From Streptomyces sp. NBC_01016 (GTDB lineage Bacteria; Actinomycetota; Actinomycetes; Streptomycetales; Streptomycetaceae): a DNA stretch of 64,000 bases. Positions 8,668-16,947 of the stretch are shown here, piece after piece. Under the pieces are notes generated by a model. It was not told the origin of the DNA. It ran no database searches and worked only from the letters and a program-made list of their open reading frames with translations. The translations under genes were made by a program, and so were the position numbers. The stretch is taken from positions 4,340,001 through 4,404,000 of the forward strand of contig NZ_JAPEOQ010000001.1 in the NCBI RefSeq assembly GCF_026341035.1, written 5' to 3'. Each line of letters begins with the position of its first letter. The first letter of the stretch is position 1.

Positions 8668-9371
8668 CTGGTCCGTTCACCGTTGACGGCCGGTGACAGC
8701 GGCTCGAAGTACCGTGAGAAATCGGCCGGTCTGCCGTGAGCGGGGCCCTCGTCGGACGACGCGTCATCCTCGTCGTCCGGCGGGAAGCCCCACTGCCACT
8801 CCAGCCCGTAGCGGCGGAACAGCTCGGCGCGCAGCGCCGCCATCGACATCGGCACGCCGGGCACCAGGATCGAGAACACGGCGCCCATCAACAGGGCGCG
8901 CAGCATCGGATAGTCCGTGTCGACGTCGAGCGTCCCGTGCCGCACGACGGTGTCGCGCAGCAGCGCCGCGAGCCGCTGCTGCTCAGGACACTGCACAAAG
9001 CCCTCGGCGTGCAGGATCCCCGCCATGTGCGTGCGCATGAGGACGGGTTGATCGCGGGCGAGGCCGAGAATCGCGTCGATGGCGCGCGCAAGCCGCTCGT
9101 CCCCGTCGTCGAATCCGGGCCGCGGCTCCCGCTCCAGCATCTCCTCAAGGGTGCGGTGCATCAGCCGGTGCACGGCGGACTGCAGCAACTGCCGCTTCCC
9201 GGGGAAGTAGTACGAGATCAGACCGCGCGCCGAGCGGGCGCGGTCCGCGATGTCGCCGAGCGTCGTCGCGTCGTACCCGCGCTCCCCGACGAGCTCCAAC
9301 GTCGCCTGCAGGAGCCGTTCGCGGGAACGTCGGCGCAACTCCTCATTGACCGATGCGCTGCGGGGGGACAT
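8655..9371 (-). CDS. TetR-family transcriptional regulator
   Basis: 238 residues from ATG 9371, chosen because GGAG lies 7 nt upstream; a TTG at 9404 would fall inside the operator. The HTH region ERLLQATLELVGERGYDATTLGDIADRARSARGLISYYFPGKRQLL is canonical. The C-terminal ligand domain is not assignable. The gene stands alone between convergent and co-oriented neighbours, so the likely target is its own promoter, through the palindrome at 9396-9414. Confidence 0.88.
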   Translation of the reverse strand: MSPRSASVNEELRRRSRERLLQATLELVGERGYDATTLGDIADRARSARGLISYYFPGKRQLLQSAVHRLMHRTLEEMLEREPRPGFDDGDERLARAIDAILGLARDQPVLMRTHMAGILHAEGFVQCPEQQRLAALLRDTVVRHGTLDVDTDYPMLRALLMGAVFSILVPGVPMSMAALRAELFRRYGLEWQWGFPPDDEDDASSDEGPAHGRPADFSRYFEPLSPAVNGERTSQPK

Positions 9372-9395
9372 TCTTGACTCCTGCGTTGACTGGCT

Positions 9396-9414
9396 CTGAG
9401 CCAACTATACTCAG
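9396..9414 (-). promoter_or_regulatory. Palindromic operator over the TetR -10 box
   Basis: CTGAG and CTCAG arms flank a 9-bp spacer. On the minus strand the spacer contains TATAGT, a good -10 hexamer, about 33 nt before the ATG. This is a textbook arrangement for autorepression; no binding data are available. Confidence 0.5.
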
Positions 9415-9565
9415 CGCTTCCCGGCCACCGGCCTGTTGGGCGAGGTGTGCGCGGGAGGGCCGGCCGTATTCGGGCGACGCGGGGGATCGTCCGAATACGG
9501 CTGGGTCATGTGCGGGGGCGTCAGGTGCCGCCGTGTCAGGGGCGGCCGCTCCGGTAGCAGGCGGC

Positions 9566-10261
9566 TCAGATCAGGCCGAGCACCGGCCGCAGCCCGTCCG
9601 GTCGGTCCCCGGTCGGCAGATGGTCCACGAAGTGCACCGCGCAGCCCAGCTCCGCGGCCCCGCCGTCCGCGCGCCGGTCGTCGCCCACCATCAGCGCGTC
9701 ACCGGGCGCCACGCCCAACTCCTCGCAGGCCGCCGCGAACAGCCGCGGATGCGGTTTCGTGACGCCGTGCCGGTACGACAGGACGTACGCGTCGACGAAC
9801 CCGTCGAGGCCGTGACCGGCGAAGACCGGGCGCGGATCCCAGCCGATGTTGGTGATCACGGCCACCGGTACGCCGCGTTCGCGCAGTCCGGCGAGCACCT
9901 CGCGGGCGTCCGGGTAGGGCTGCCAGGCGGCGGGCGTCATGTGCCGGTCGTACAGGGCGTCGTAGAGCCGCTCGTCGGGCAGCGGCACCTGGCGGGCCAG
10001 GCTCGTGTACGCGGCGCGGTGCCGCGAGGCGTCCACGTCGCGGACGGCGATGAGCTCGATGAGGTGCTCGGGGACGTTCACCGGATCTGTGCTGCCGCCC
10101 GGCAGCGCCCCCGCGGCCTCCAGGCCCTCGGCCGCACGCGTGAACTCCGCTTCCGGCAGCGTGAGTTCGCTCTTGTCGAGCACGGCGTGCAGCCAGGATT
10201 CGGTGGATTCGATGCGGAAGAGCGTCCCGGAGAAGTCGAACAGCACGGCTTTGATCGTCAT
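9566..10261 (-). CDS. HAD-superfamily hydrolase with a DFSGT motif
   Basis: 231 residues from ATG 10261, with GGAGG 8 nt upstream. HAD motif I reads FDFSGTLF, so the second catalytic Asp of DxDxT phosphatases is replaced by Ser. Motif II is ITN, motif III is the lysine in VTKPHPRLF, and motif IV is MVGDDRRADGG. The Asp nucleophile is present, but the missing general acid resembles dehalogenase- or phosphonatase-like variants, so a plain phosphatase role is not assured. A 160-bp stretch on its 3' side (9405-9565) holds no gene. Confidence 0.82.
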   Translation of the reverse strand: MTIKAVLFDFSGTLFRIESTESWLHAVLDKSELTLPEAEFTRAAEGLEAAGALPGGSTDPVNVPEHLIELIAVRDVDASRHRAAYTSLARQVPLPDERLYDALYDRHMTPAAWQPYPDAREVLAGLRERGVPVAVITNIGWDPRPVFAGHGLDGFVDAYVLSYRHGVTKPHPRLFAAACEELGVAPGDALMVGDDRRADGGAAELGCAVHFVDHLPTGDRPDGLRPVLGLI

Positions 10262-10310
10262 GCCGTCGATCCTCCGGCGCATCGAACGCGCCGGTCAAGG
10301 AACGCACGGG

Positions 10311-10991
10311 TCAGGCACGGGCGTTGGGCGCCACCCACTTGCCGTACGCCGCCGTGGACAGCGTCACCGTCAGCGCCCCGAGCAGCCAGCCGGCCAGCAC
10401 GTCCGACGGCCAGTGCACCCCCAGCCACAGGCGGGTCAGTCCGACGCCGAGCACCGACACCACGGCGAGCGCGAGCGCGCTGCGCCACAGCGTGCGCCCG
10501 GCCCCGTACCGCCGCAGCAGCCACAGGACGAGCGCGCACACCACGGTCGCCGTCATCGCGTGTCCGGAAGGGAACGCCGCGTAGTGCGCCGAGTCCACCG
10601 GATCGCGCCACACCGGGCGCGGCCGGTCGACGGCCGCCTTCAGGCCCTGTTGCAGCAGCGAGCCGACCAGGCAGGTGGCCGCCACCCAGCCCGCGAGCAG
10701 CCAGCCCCGCAAGCGCCAGACGAGGACCAGCACGATCACCGCGCACAGGAGCCGCATGGTCCAGGGGTCCCACACCCAGTCGGTCAGCACGCGGTTGACC
10801 TGCGTGACGCCCGGTTCGGCGAGGGCCCGGCCGTGCAGCGAGCGGACGATGTCCCGGTCGAGGCGCATCAGCGGGCTCCACCGCATCGCCACCAGAACGA
10901 GCAGCAGGACACAGGACAGGGCCAGTGCGGTGGTGAGCGCGAGGACGGGTCGGGGGCGTCGGGGCGGTGAGTCGGGCCGTACCGGGTGCAT
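10311..10991 (-). CDS. PAP2-family membrane phosphatase
   Basis: 226 residues, about six membrane segments. All three phosphatase motifs are present: KAAVDRPRP, PSGHA and RLWLGVHWPSDVLAG. These integral membrane enzymes remove phosphate from lipids such as undecaprenyl pyrophosphate or phosphatidate on the outer face. It precedes the HAD gene on the same strand with a 49-bp gap, so they may be co-transcribed. The exact lipid substrate cannot be told. Confidence 0.9.
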   Translation of the reverse strand: MHPVRPDSPPRRPRPVLALTTALALSCVLLLVLVAMRWSPLMRLDRDIVRSLHGRALAEPGVTQVNRVLTDWVWDPWTMRLLCAVIVLVLVWRLRGWLLAGWVAATCLVGSLLQQGLKAAVDRPRPVWRDPVDSAHYAAFPSGHAMTATVVCALVLWLLRRYGAGRTLWRSALALAVVSVLGVGLTRLWLGVHWPSDVLAGWLLGALTVTLSTAAYGKWVAPNARA

Positions 10992-11093
10992 GGGAAAGAT
11001 CCTCGCCCATCGGGTGCCGCGCGGGCCATCCCGGTGGACGGATCGGCGTGGTGCGGTCCCGCTATGCCGCTATGCCGCTGTCCCGCTGTCTCG

Positions 11094-12038
11094 CTATCCC
11101 AACGCTCGCAGGGCGGGGACGAACGTGACCAGGAGGGGGACCAGCGGGACCAGCGCCGCGGCCGCCGTGAGGCGCAGCCGGCGCGCGGGCGTCAGGCGCG
11201 AGGGCGGCGCGAGCAGCCGGTGCACGCGCTGCGGGACCTGCGCGTGCGGCGTCGGGCAGGGGCCGAACACGCCGCGGTCCTCGTTGAGTTCGACCAGCGC
11301 GAGCGCGATGCTCATGCGCCCGAAGCGGCGCGAGGCGACGTCGTCCGCCGCCAGCTCCACGAGCCGGTGCATCTCGTCCCGGAACGAGGCGAACACCGGA
11401 ACCTGCGGAAAACCGGAGGCCAGCGCGCCCGAGCAGTGCAGCAGCCAGTCGTGCCGCCACCGCGCGTGACCCATCTCGTGCGCGAGCACCGCGTCCAGTT
11501 GACGCCCCTTCAGGCGCTGCAACGCCGCGGTGGTGATGATGAGTTGGGGCGTCGTGCCCGACATCCACCAGGCGTCGGGGCGCTTGCCCTCCAGGATGAC
11601 GAGGCGGTCGGGACCCGGCTCCTCGCCCGGCAACAGCGGTGCGCGCTCCAGGAGTTCGGCCCGCCTCGCGCGCCGCCTCGCCCGCGCGCCGCGCACCTCG
11701 CGCACCAGCATCGCCGCCGTCCACGCCCCGCCCAGGGCGAGCGTCACGGCGACGGTCGCCGCCCACGGTCCCGCCGCGCGCAGCGCGTACGCGTCCACGA
11801 CCCCGTGCGGCGCGGCCGCGAACACATGGCCGCGCACGGCGCCCCAGGCGGCCGCCGCGCTCAACGTCATCGACAGGGCGCAGCACAGGAGTACGCCCGC
11901 CACCACGCACTGCCACGCCCACAGCGCGACGATCGGCTCCCGCTCCGTCCAGTCCGCGCGCGCGAGCAACCTCGGCGCGACCAGGGCGGCAAGGGCGCCG
12001 AGCAGCAACAGTGCTACGGGGACCGTCATGGCCGTCAC
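11094..12038 (-). CDS. M56-family membrane metallopeptidase
   Basis: 314 residues with membrane segments at the N-terminus and near the C-terminus. LDAVLAHEMGHARWRHDWLLH holds the HExxH zinc motif of BlaR1-type M56 peptidases, and AADDVASRRFG supplies the third ligand region. In BlaR1 this domain cleaves a BlaI repressor, but no BlaI/CopY gene lies in this window and no penicillin-binding sensor domain follows. It is next to a DUF5134 gene, a common pairing in Streptomyces. The real substrate is unknown. Confidence 0.85.
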   Translation of the reverse strand: MTAMTVPVALLLLGALAALVAPRLLARADWTEREPIVALWAWQCVVAGVLLCCALSMTLSAAAAWGAVRGHVFAAAPHGVVDAYALRAAGPWAATVAVTLALGGAWTAAMLVREVRGARARRRARRAELLERAPLLPGEEPGPDRLVILEGKRPDAWWMSGTTPQLIITTAALQRLKGRQLDAVLAHEMGHARWRHDWLLHCSGALASGFPQVPVFASFRDEMHRLVELAADDVASRRFGRMSIALALVELNEDRGVFGPCPTPHAQVPQRVHRLLAPPSRLTPARRLRLTAAAALVPLVPLLVTFVPALRALG

Positions 12039-12115
12039 CCTATGAGGCGAGCGCTACCCACGGGTATGGCCTGGGGCGTCAAGTGACGCACGCCACGGTT
12101 TCGTTGATCGACGCG

Positions 12116-12685
12116 CTACATCGTCAGCAGCATGGCGAGCATGCCGATCCCCATCGAGAGCCGGCACGCCTGCGCCAGTTCCGGGCGGTCGCCCCAGCCG
12201 GCGGCCAGCGTTCCCGCCGCGGCCGTCGCGGTCGTTGTGGCGGGAACGAGGCGGGCGCCCGACCACAGGACGTAGGCCGTGAAGTAGAGGAAGAGCGCGC
12301 CCGTGAGGGCCGGGGCGCCCGCGCCGCCGTGGTGCGCGTGCGCCTCCGGGCGGACGGCCATCGCCACCGCCATGTACGCCATGGCGAACGTGCCCACCAA
12401 GTGGTGCAGGTGATGGGTGCCCGTCCGGGAGGCCCAGAGGGCGCGGAGCGCGGCGGCCCCGAACACGGTCGCGTACAGCAGCCACGCCCAGTGCGGCGGC
12501 GTGAGCACCGCCGCGGGGACGGCCATCAGTGCCATCCCGAATCCCATCAGGGCCTCGCCGCCGGCCGTGCGGCGCTGCTCCTCGACGTCGCTGCGCAGGC
12601 GCAGCAGGCAGTACGCGCCGGTCGCCGCGCACAGCGCGACCAGCAGCCAGGCGGCCGAGAGCGGTCCGTGCACCGGGTCCCCCAT
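12116..12685 (-). CDS. DUF5134 integral membrane protein
   Basis: 189 residues from ATG 12685; GTG 12673, preceded by a G-run, is an alternative start. Six or so hydrophobic segments alternate with short loops, and a histidine-rich stretch (HHLHHLVGTF, then EAHAHHGG) sits in the middle. The length and layout match DUF5134, often adjacent to M56 peptidases and copper-related genes in actinomycetes. It lies 77 bp upstream of the M56 gene in the same direction, so the two probably form one transcript. The function is unknown. Confidence 0.7.
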   Translation of the reverse strand: MGDPVHGPLSAAWLLVALCAATGAYCLLRLRSDVEEQRRTAGGEALMGFGMALMAVPAAVLTPPHWAWLLYATVFGAAALRALWASRTGTHHLHHLVGTFAMAYMAVAMAVRPEAHAHHGGAGAPALTGALFLYFTAYVLWSGARLVPATTTATAAAGTLAAGWGDRPELAQACRLSMGIGMLAMLLTM

Positions 12686-12833
12686 CTTGTCCGTCTCGTC
12701 GTCACGTCTCGTCGTCGGTGTCCCGTCCAGGAGATGCCCGGGCGGGCGGGGGCGTATGGCGGCGCAGGGGAGCACGGGTGGTCGCGCGGGTGGGGTGCGC
12801 GCCCCTGTGGGGCCGATCACGTCGAATCATTTA

Positions 12834-12862
12834 CAGGTAAAACACCTGCTAAGGTTTCCTTA
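12834..12862. promoter_or_regulatory. Two adjacent palindromes before the FUSC gene
   Basis: CAGGT-AAAAC-ACCTG (12834-12848) is followed at once by TAAGG-TTT-CCTTA (12850-12862), whose last base is the A of the ATG start. The second palindrome covers the ribosome-binding position. The co-transcribed MarR regulator downstream is the obvious candidate to bind here, but that is inference. Confidence 0.45.
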
Positions 12863-14538
12863 TGAGCAGCACACCACCGTCACCTCGCACCCCCGCCGTC
12901 CATCGCCTCCCGCTCGCCGGAGTGCTGCGCCTCAACAAGCCGTCGGACGTCTGGCTCAAGCCCGCGACCAGCGTGGTCGTCGCCACCGCGATACCGAACA
13001 TGGCGCTGCTCGCCCTCGGCCGGCTCGACCTGGCCATGTACACGATGGCGGGCAGCCTGTGCGCCCTGTACGCCCACAACCTCCCGTACGCGGCACGCGC
13101 GCGTGCCCTCGCGTGGGTGGTCGTCGGCATGCTCGCGAGCGTCGGGGTCGCGATGGTCTCCGCCTCGCTCACCTCGTCCGCGGCCGTCCTCGTCGCCATC
13201 GGCGCGCTGCTCGCCGCCGCGCAGAAGGGCCTGTGCGACGCCACCCGGATCGGCCCGCCGGGACACCTCATCTTCACGTTCATCAGCTCCGCGACCCTGT
13301 TCGCGCCGCAGCAGCTCGGGCAGGTGCCGGGCCACCTCGCGCTGACGCTCGCCGCCGGCGCCGTGTCCTGGATCGTCGGCATGGCCCCCGCCCTCGTCCG
13401 GCCCCACGGGCCCGAGCGCCGCGCCACCGCCCGCGCGCTGAACGCCGCCGCCGCGTACGTCGAGCGGCCCGAGCACGCGCCCGCCCGTGGCGCGGCGGCC
13501 GCGGCCGTGCACGCCGCGTGGCAGTCGCTGCTCGCCACCGGGGCGCGCACGGAGGCCCGGCGCGCCCTTGAGCGGCTCGTGCTGCGCGCCGAGGTCGCCA
13601 TCGCGGCACCCGGCGACGCCGACGCGGACCAATTGCGCGCCTGGGCGGGCGGCCTGCGAGGCGCGGGCTCGGTGCCGCGGCCCGCGCGCATCGCCGGGAT
13701 GGACGACGAACTCCTCGGCATCGAAGCCGAGCTCGCGGGCGGCAAGCCCTCGCTGTGGCGGCGGATCGGCCCCGGCTCCCCGGTGCTGCCCATCGTTCTG
13801 CGTACGTTCGTCGGCTGCGCCCTCGCCGGATACGGTTCGCTGGCCCTCGGTGTCGGCCGCCCCTACTGGGCCCTCGTCACCGCCGCGTCGATCTACCAGG
13901 CCAACCTCACGCTGTCCTGGAACCGCGGCATCCAGCGCGTCGTCGGCAACATCGCCGGTGTCCTCGTCTTCGCCGCCGTCGTCCCGCTCGCGCACGCCAG
14001 CCGGCTCGCCCTCGTGCTGTGCTGCCTCGCCTGCGCCTTCGGGGCGGAAGCGCTCATCACCCGCAACTACTGGCTGGGCAGCCTGTGCGTCACGCCGATG
14101 GCGCTGCTGGTCACCGAGTTCGCCCGCTACCAGGAGCCCGGCGCTTTGATCGGCGACCGTCTCCTCGACACCCTCGTCGGTGCCGTGCTCGGCGTCGTCG
14201 CGGCCATCGCCGTCACCAACCGGCGCGCCACGGACGGCATCGAGCAGGCGCTCGCCGCGAGCGACACCGCCCGCGAAACCGTCGAACGCACCCTCGCGCT
14301 GCCCACGCCCGGCCACGCCGCGCTGGAGACGGCCCGCCGCGGCCTCACCGCCGCACTCGTCGAACTGCGCGCCGCCGCCGACACCGCGGCCGGCGAGTGG
14401 TGGCAGCGCGCCCTGCCCGAGGAGCGGGTGCTCGCCGCCGAACAGTCCGGGCACCGTACGCTCGCGGCCACGGTGCGCCGGCAGGCGGCAGAAGCGGGCG
14501 TCGCCGCCTCCCCGAGTGGTGCGGGCGCCCAGCAGTAG
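12862..14538 (+). CDS. FUSC-family membrane protein (aromatic acid exporter-like)
   Basis: 558 residues with two sets of membrane helices (about 35-180 and 310-430) separated by soluble helical regions, the usual FUSC/AaeB-like layout. The second set starts with PIVLRTFVGCALAGYGSLALGVGRPYWALVTAASIYQANLTLSWNRGIQRVVGN, which has the characteristic G-R-x-Y-W motif. Such proteins are thought to export aromatic carboxylates or similar compounds. A MarR gene follows 56 bp downstream on the same strand, and palindromes precede the start, suggesting ligand-induced efflux. Confidence 0.85.
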   Translation: MSSTPPSPRTPAVHRLPLAGVLRLNKPSDVWLKPATSVVVATAIPNMALLALGRLDLAMYTMAGSLCALYAHNLPYAARARALAWVVVGMLASVGVAMVSASLTSSAAVLVAIGALLAAAQKGLCDATRIGPPGHLIFTFISSATLFAPQQLGQVPGHLALTLAAGAVSWIVGMAPALVRPHGPERRATARALNAAAAYVERPEHAPARGAAAAAVHAAWQSLLATGARTEARRALERLVLRAEVAIAAPGDADADQLRAWAGGLRGAGSVPRPARIAGMDDELLGIEAELAGGKPSLWRRIGPGSPVLPIVLRTFVGCALAGYGSLALGVGRPYWALVTAASIYQANLTLSWNRGIQRVVGNIAGVLVFAAVVPLAHASRLALVLCCLACAFGAEALITRNYWLGSLCVTPMALLVTEFARYQEPGALIGDRLLDTLVGAVLGVVAAIAVTNRRATDGIEQALAASDTARETVERTLALPTPGHAALETARRGLTAALVELRAAADTAAGEWWQRALPEERVLAAEQSGHRTLAATVRRQAAEAGVAASPSGAGAQQ

Positions 14539-14594
14539 CGGATAGTGGCGGACGCACAACGTTCGGCCCATGAGGAAGGTCCGGTCAGGCAGGA

Positions 14595-15131
14595 ATGAGC
14601 ACGCAGCAAGGCGCGGCGGCAACGGGGCCGCTCGACATCGTGTCGTCGGTCGTACGGCAGTGGCAGGCCGTGCACCCCGACATCGACACCGGCCCCATGG
14701 AGATCATCGGGCGCATCAACCGGTGCGCCGCGCTGCTCCAGCAGGCCGAGGACGCACCGCTGCGGCACGCGGGCCTGACCAGGGCCGAGTTCGACCTGCT
14801 CGGCACCTTGCGCAGGACCGGCCGCGAACTCACCCCCGGCGACCTCGCCCGCGAGACCTTCGCCTCCGGCGCCGCCGTCACCAAGCGCCTCAAGCAGCTC
14901 CAGGAACGCGGCCTCATCTCCCGCCGCGGCGACACCCGCGACCGCCGCGTCTCCCACCTCAGCCTGACGGAGGAGGGCCGGACCCTCGTCGACGAGATCC
15001 TGCCGAGTCAACTCGCGTACGAGGGGGCGGTCCTTTCGGGTCTGGGCGAGGGCAAGGACGCGCAACTCAGCGGACTGCTGGGGGAGTTGCTGCTCCAGCT
15101 GGAGGGGCGGCTGGGGAGCGGTCCCCACTAG
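14595..15131 (+). CDS. MarR-family transcriptional regulator
   Basis: 178 residues from ATG 14595 with AGGA just before it. The winged helix is clear: LTRAEFDLLGTLRRTGRELTPGDLARETFASGAAVTKRLKQLQERGLISRRGDTRDRRVSHLSLTEEG, with the DxR wing motif. The first 50 residues resemble the dimerisation helix. It shares a transcript with the FUSC exporter gene and is likely to be its ligand-responsive repressor. A strong hairpin follows. Confidence 0.9.
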   Translation: MSTQQGAAATGPLDIVSSVVRQWQAVHPDIDTGPMEIIGRINRCAALLQQAEDAPLRHAGLTRAEFDLLGTLRRTGRELTPGDLARETFASGAAVTKRLKQLQERGLISRRGDTRDRRVSHLSLTEEGRTLVDEILPSQLAYEGAVLSGLGEGKDAQLSGLLGELLLQLEGRLGSGPH

Positions 15132-15161
15132 AGCCGTCCAGGGCACGCCCAGGGCACACCC

Positions 15162-15198
15162 AGGGCCGTCGGGGGATGCGTGTCCCACCGACGGCCCT
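15162..15198. terminator. Hairpin terminator between the MarR and cupin genes
   Basis: AGGGCCGTCGG pairs perfectly with CCGACGGCCCT. GGGA/TCCC inside the loop can extend the stem. It lies between convergent genes and can act in both directions. Confidence 0.8.
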
Positions 15199-15217
15199 TC
15201 GCATACGTGCGGCGCCC

Positions 15218-15973
15218 TCAGCGCGGCACCGTCGCCCCCTCGATGCCGTACTCCTCGCGCCGGCCGCACATGCCCAGGCCGCCGTGGCGTGTCGGCGTGG
15301 ACGTGTGCGTGGTCGACGCGGACAGGTAGGCGTCCGCATCGCCCTTCTCCAGGGCGTCGAGCTGGGCCCCGGTCCGTTCCGCCGCGGCCAGGGCGCCGGT
15401 GCGCCACAGCTCGCGCCACGCGGCCACGCGCGGGCGGACCAGGGCGGCCGCCGCCCGCTGGAACGCGCGCAGCGGCTCCGCGTCACCCGCCTCCAGGGCC
15501 TCGCGCAGCGGCAGATAACCCTCGACCGCGAGGTCCCGGCGGCGCCGCGCGGCCGCCTCCGCCTCGGGGCCCGCCGGGGCGGGCAGGGCCGCCGCGGCCG
15601 CGTACTTCTCCGGATCCGCCAGGTACTCCGGCGGGAACGTGAACACCGCGTCGCCCGCCTCCGGCAGCCCGCTGTTCTGCATCAGGACGGTGATTCGCAG
15701 ATCCTCGCCCTGCACCATGCGGTGCACCGTGCCCGGCTCGAACCACGCGAGCGAACCGGCTTCGAGGGGCGTGTCCCGGTAGCCGTCCGGGCTCAGCGTC
15801 TGCACCGCGCCGCGCCCGCCCGTCACGACGTACGCCTCCGTGCACACCAGGTGCAGGTGCGGGCTGCCGCCGCAGACACCGTCCGCCGCCTGCCAGTCGT
15901 ACGCGGAGATGTGGGACAGGCCGATCCCGCCGGGCAGCGGCCGGTCGAGGCCCGAGGTGTCCGGGCTCACCAC
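15218..15973 (-). CDS. Cupin-domain protein of a sugar-type operon
   Basis: 251 residues from GTG 15973, preceded by AAGGAG. Cupin motif 1 (HLHLVCTEAYVVTGGRG) gives the HxH...E metal ligands, and motif 2 reads GSLAWFEPGTVHRM. The C-terminal 110 residues are helical, charged and unlike a second cupin barrel. It is the last gene of a three-gene operon with a Gfo/Idh/MocA dehydrogenase and a DUF6807 protein, overlapping the latter by 7 bp. A sugar or sugar-acid isomerase or sensor role is plausible but unproven. Confidence 0.75.
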   Translation of the reverse strand: MVSPDTSGLDRPLPGGIGLSHISAYDWQAADGVCGGSPHLHLVCTEAYVVTGGRGAVQTLSPDGYRDTPLEAGSLAWFEPGTVHRMVQGEDLRITVLMQNSGLPEAGDAVFTFPPEYLADPEKYAAAAALPAPAGPEAEAAARRRRDLAVEGYLPLREALEAGDAEPLRAFQRAAAALVRPRVAAWRELWRTGALAAAERTGAQLDALEKGDADAYLSASTTHTSTPTRHGGLGMCGRREEYGIEGATVPR

Positions 15974-16947
15974 GGGAGCTCCTTCAGGCGGGCGGCGACC
16001 CGCTCCTTGTCCCAGGCACCGTCGGCGACCACGATCCGGTACCGGTAGCGGAACGACTCACCGGCGGGCAGGGCGAACTCCTCGAAGAAGGCCCAGGAGA
16101 ACGCGACCGTCGGAATCGGCTCCGCGCGTACGAACCAGTGCGAGGCGTGGATCGCGGCCTGCTCGTCGAGGTTCTCCGGAGCGTGCTCGAACATCAGCGT
16201 CGAGTGGGCGTCCACGTCGTCGTGCGCGGCGGTGAAGGCGAGCCACGGCCCCTGCGTGCCCATCAGCGCGCCGGGCGCGTCATACGTCGCGACGGACCCG
16301 GCGGCGTCCGCAGGCTCTTCGGGCCCGAAGACCTTGCCGCCCGTGAAGTCGCGCGGCCCGCGCCACTGAAGCCCCGTGTATCCGGCCATCTCGCGCCCCG
16401 CCGTGGTCGGCGAGCCGAAGCGCAGGGCCTCGCCGTCGGCGCGGGTGTTCGTCAGCTCGATCGACCAATCGATGGCGTACGAGCCGGACTCCGGGTCCAC
16501 CGAGTGAACACGCACCCCGCGCTTCTCGCGGGCCCACTCGTCGCCGCCGTTCTCGATCCAGGTCAGGCGCTCGGTGAGGTTCAGCTCGTCGGCACCGGCC
16601 TCGACGGCGTCGAAGCCGTCGTGCCGCATCGACCCGATGCGGTCGGGCAGCGGGAGGTAACCCTCGCCGTGGACATAGCAGTTGCCGCCCCAGAAGTTCT
16701 GCCCGGAGAGGTGGCTGGCCGTCATCTGCAGGCCCTTGTGCCAGCGGTGGTCGTTGGGCCGGTAGCCCGAGACCAGGTTGCCGGACAGGGTGCGCAGCGG
16801 ATGCACGTACGGCTTGCGGGCCTCGAAGGCGTCCGGGTCCGGCTTGTAGACGTAGGAGAAGAGGTCCGTACCGGTCGCGGCGGAGCGCACCACGACGCGG
16901 TCGCCGTGGGTGTGAATGACCTTGAGCGAATTCTCGGCGCTGCTCAC
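15967..16947 (-). CDS. DUF6807 (PmoA-like) family protein
   Basis: 326 residues from GTG 16947, which overlaps the upstream stop codon (GTGA), so it is translationally coupled to the dehydrogenase. The protein is beta-rich. YVHPLRTLSGNLVSGYRPNDHRWHKGLQMTASHLSGQNFWGG and the C-terminal HASHWFVRAEPIPTVAFSWAFFEEF segments are typical of the family annotated PmoA or DUF6807 in sugar operons. The biochemical role is not established. Its constant company with Gfo/Idh/MocA enzymes suggests work on an oxidised glycoside or sugar. Confidence 0.75.
   Translation of the reverse strand: MSSAENSLKVIHTHGDRVVVRSAATGTDLFSYVYKPDPDAFEARKPYVHPLRTLSGNLVSGYRPNDHRWHKGLQMTASHLSGQNFWGGNCYVHGEGYLPLPDRIGSMRHDGFDAVEAGADELNLTERLTWIENGGDEWAREKRGVRVHSVDPESGSYAIDWSIELTNTRADGEALRFGSPTTAGREMAGYTGLQWRGPRDFTGGKVFGPEEPADAAGSVATYDAPGALMGTQGPWLAFTAAHDDVDAHSTLMFEHAPENLDEQAAIHASHWFVRAEPIPTVAFSWAFFEEFALPAGESFRYRYRIVVADGAWDKERVAARLKELPW

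Noticed and set aside
11094..12685. BlaR/BlaI-type beta-lactam sensor system
   Set aside because: The M56 peptidase has no penicillin-sensing domain and no BlaI repressor or beta-lactamase gene is adjacent.
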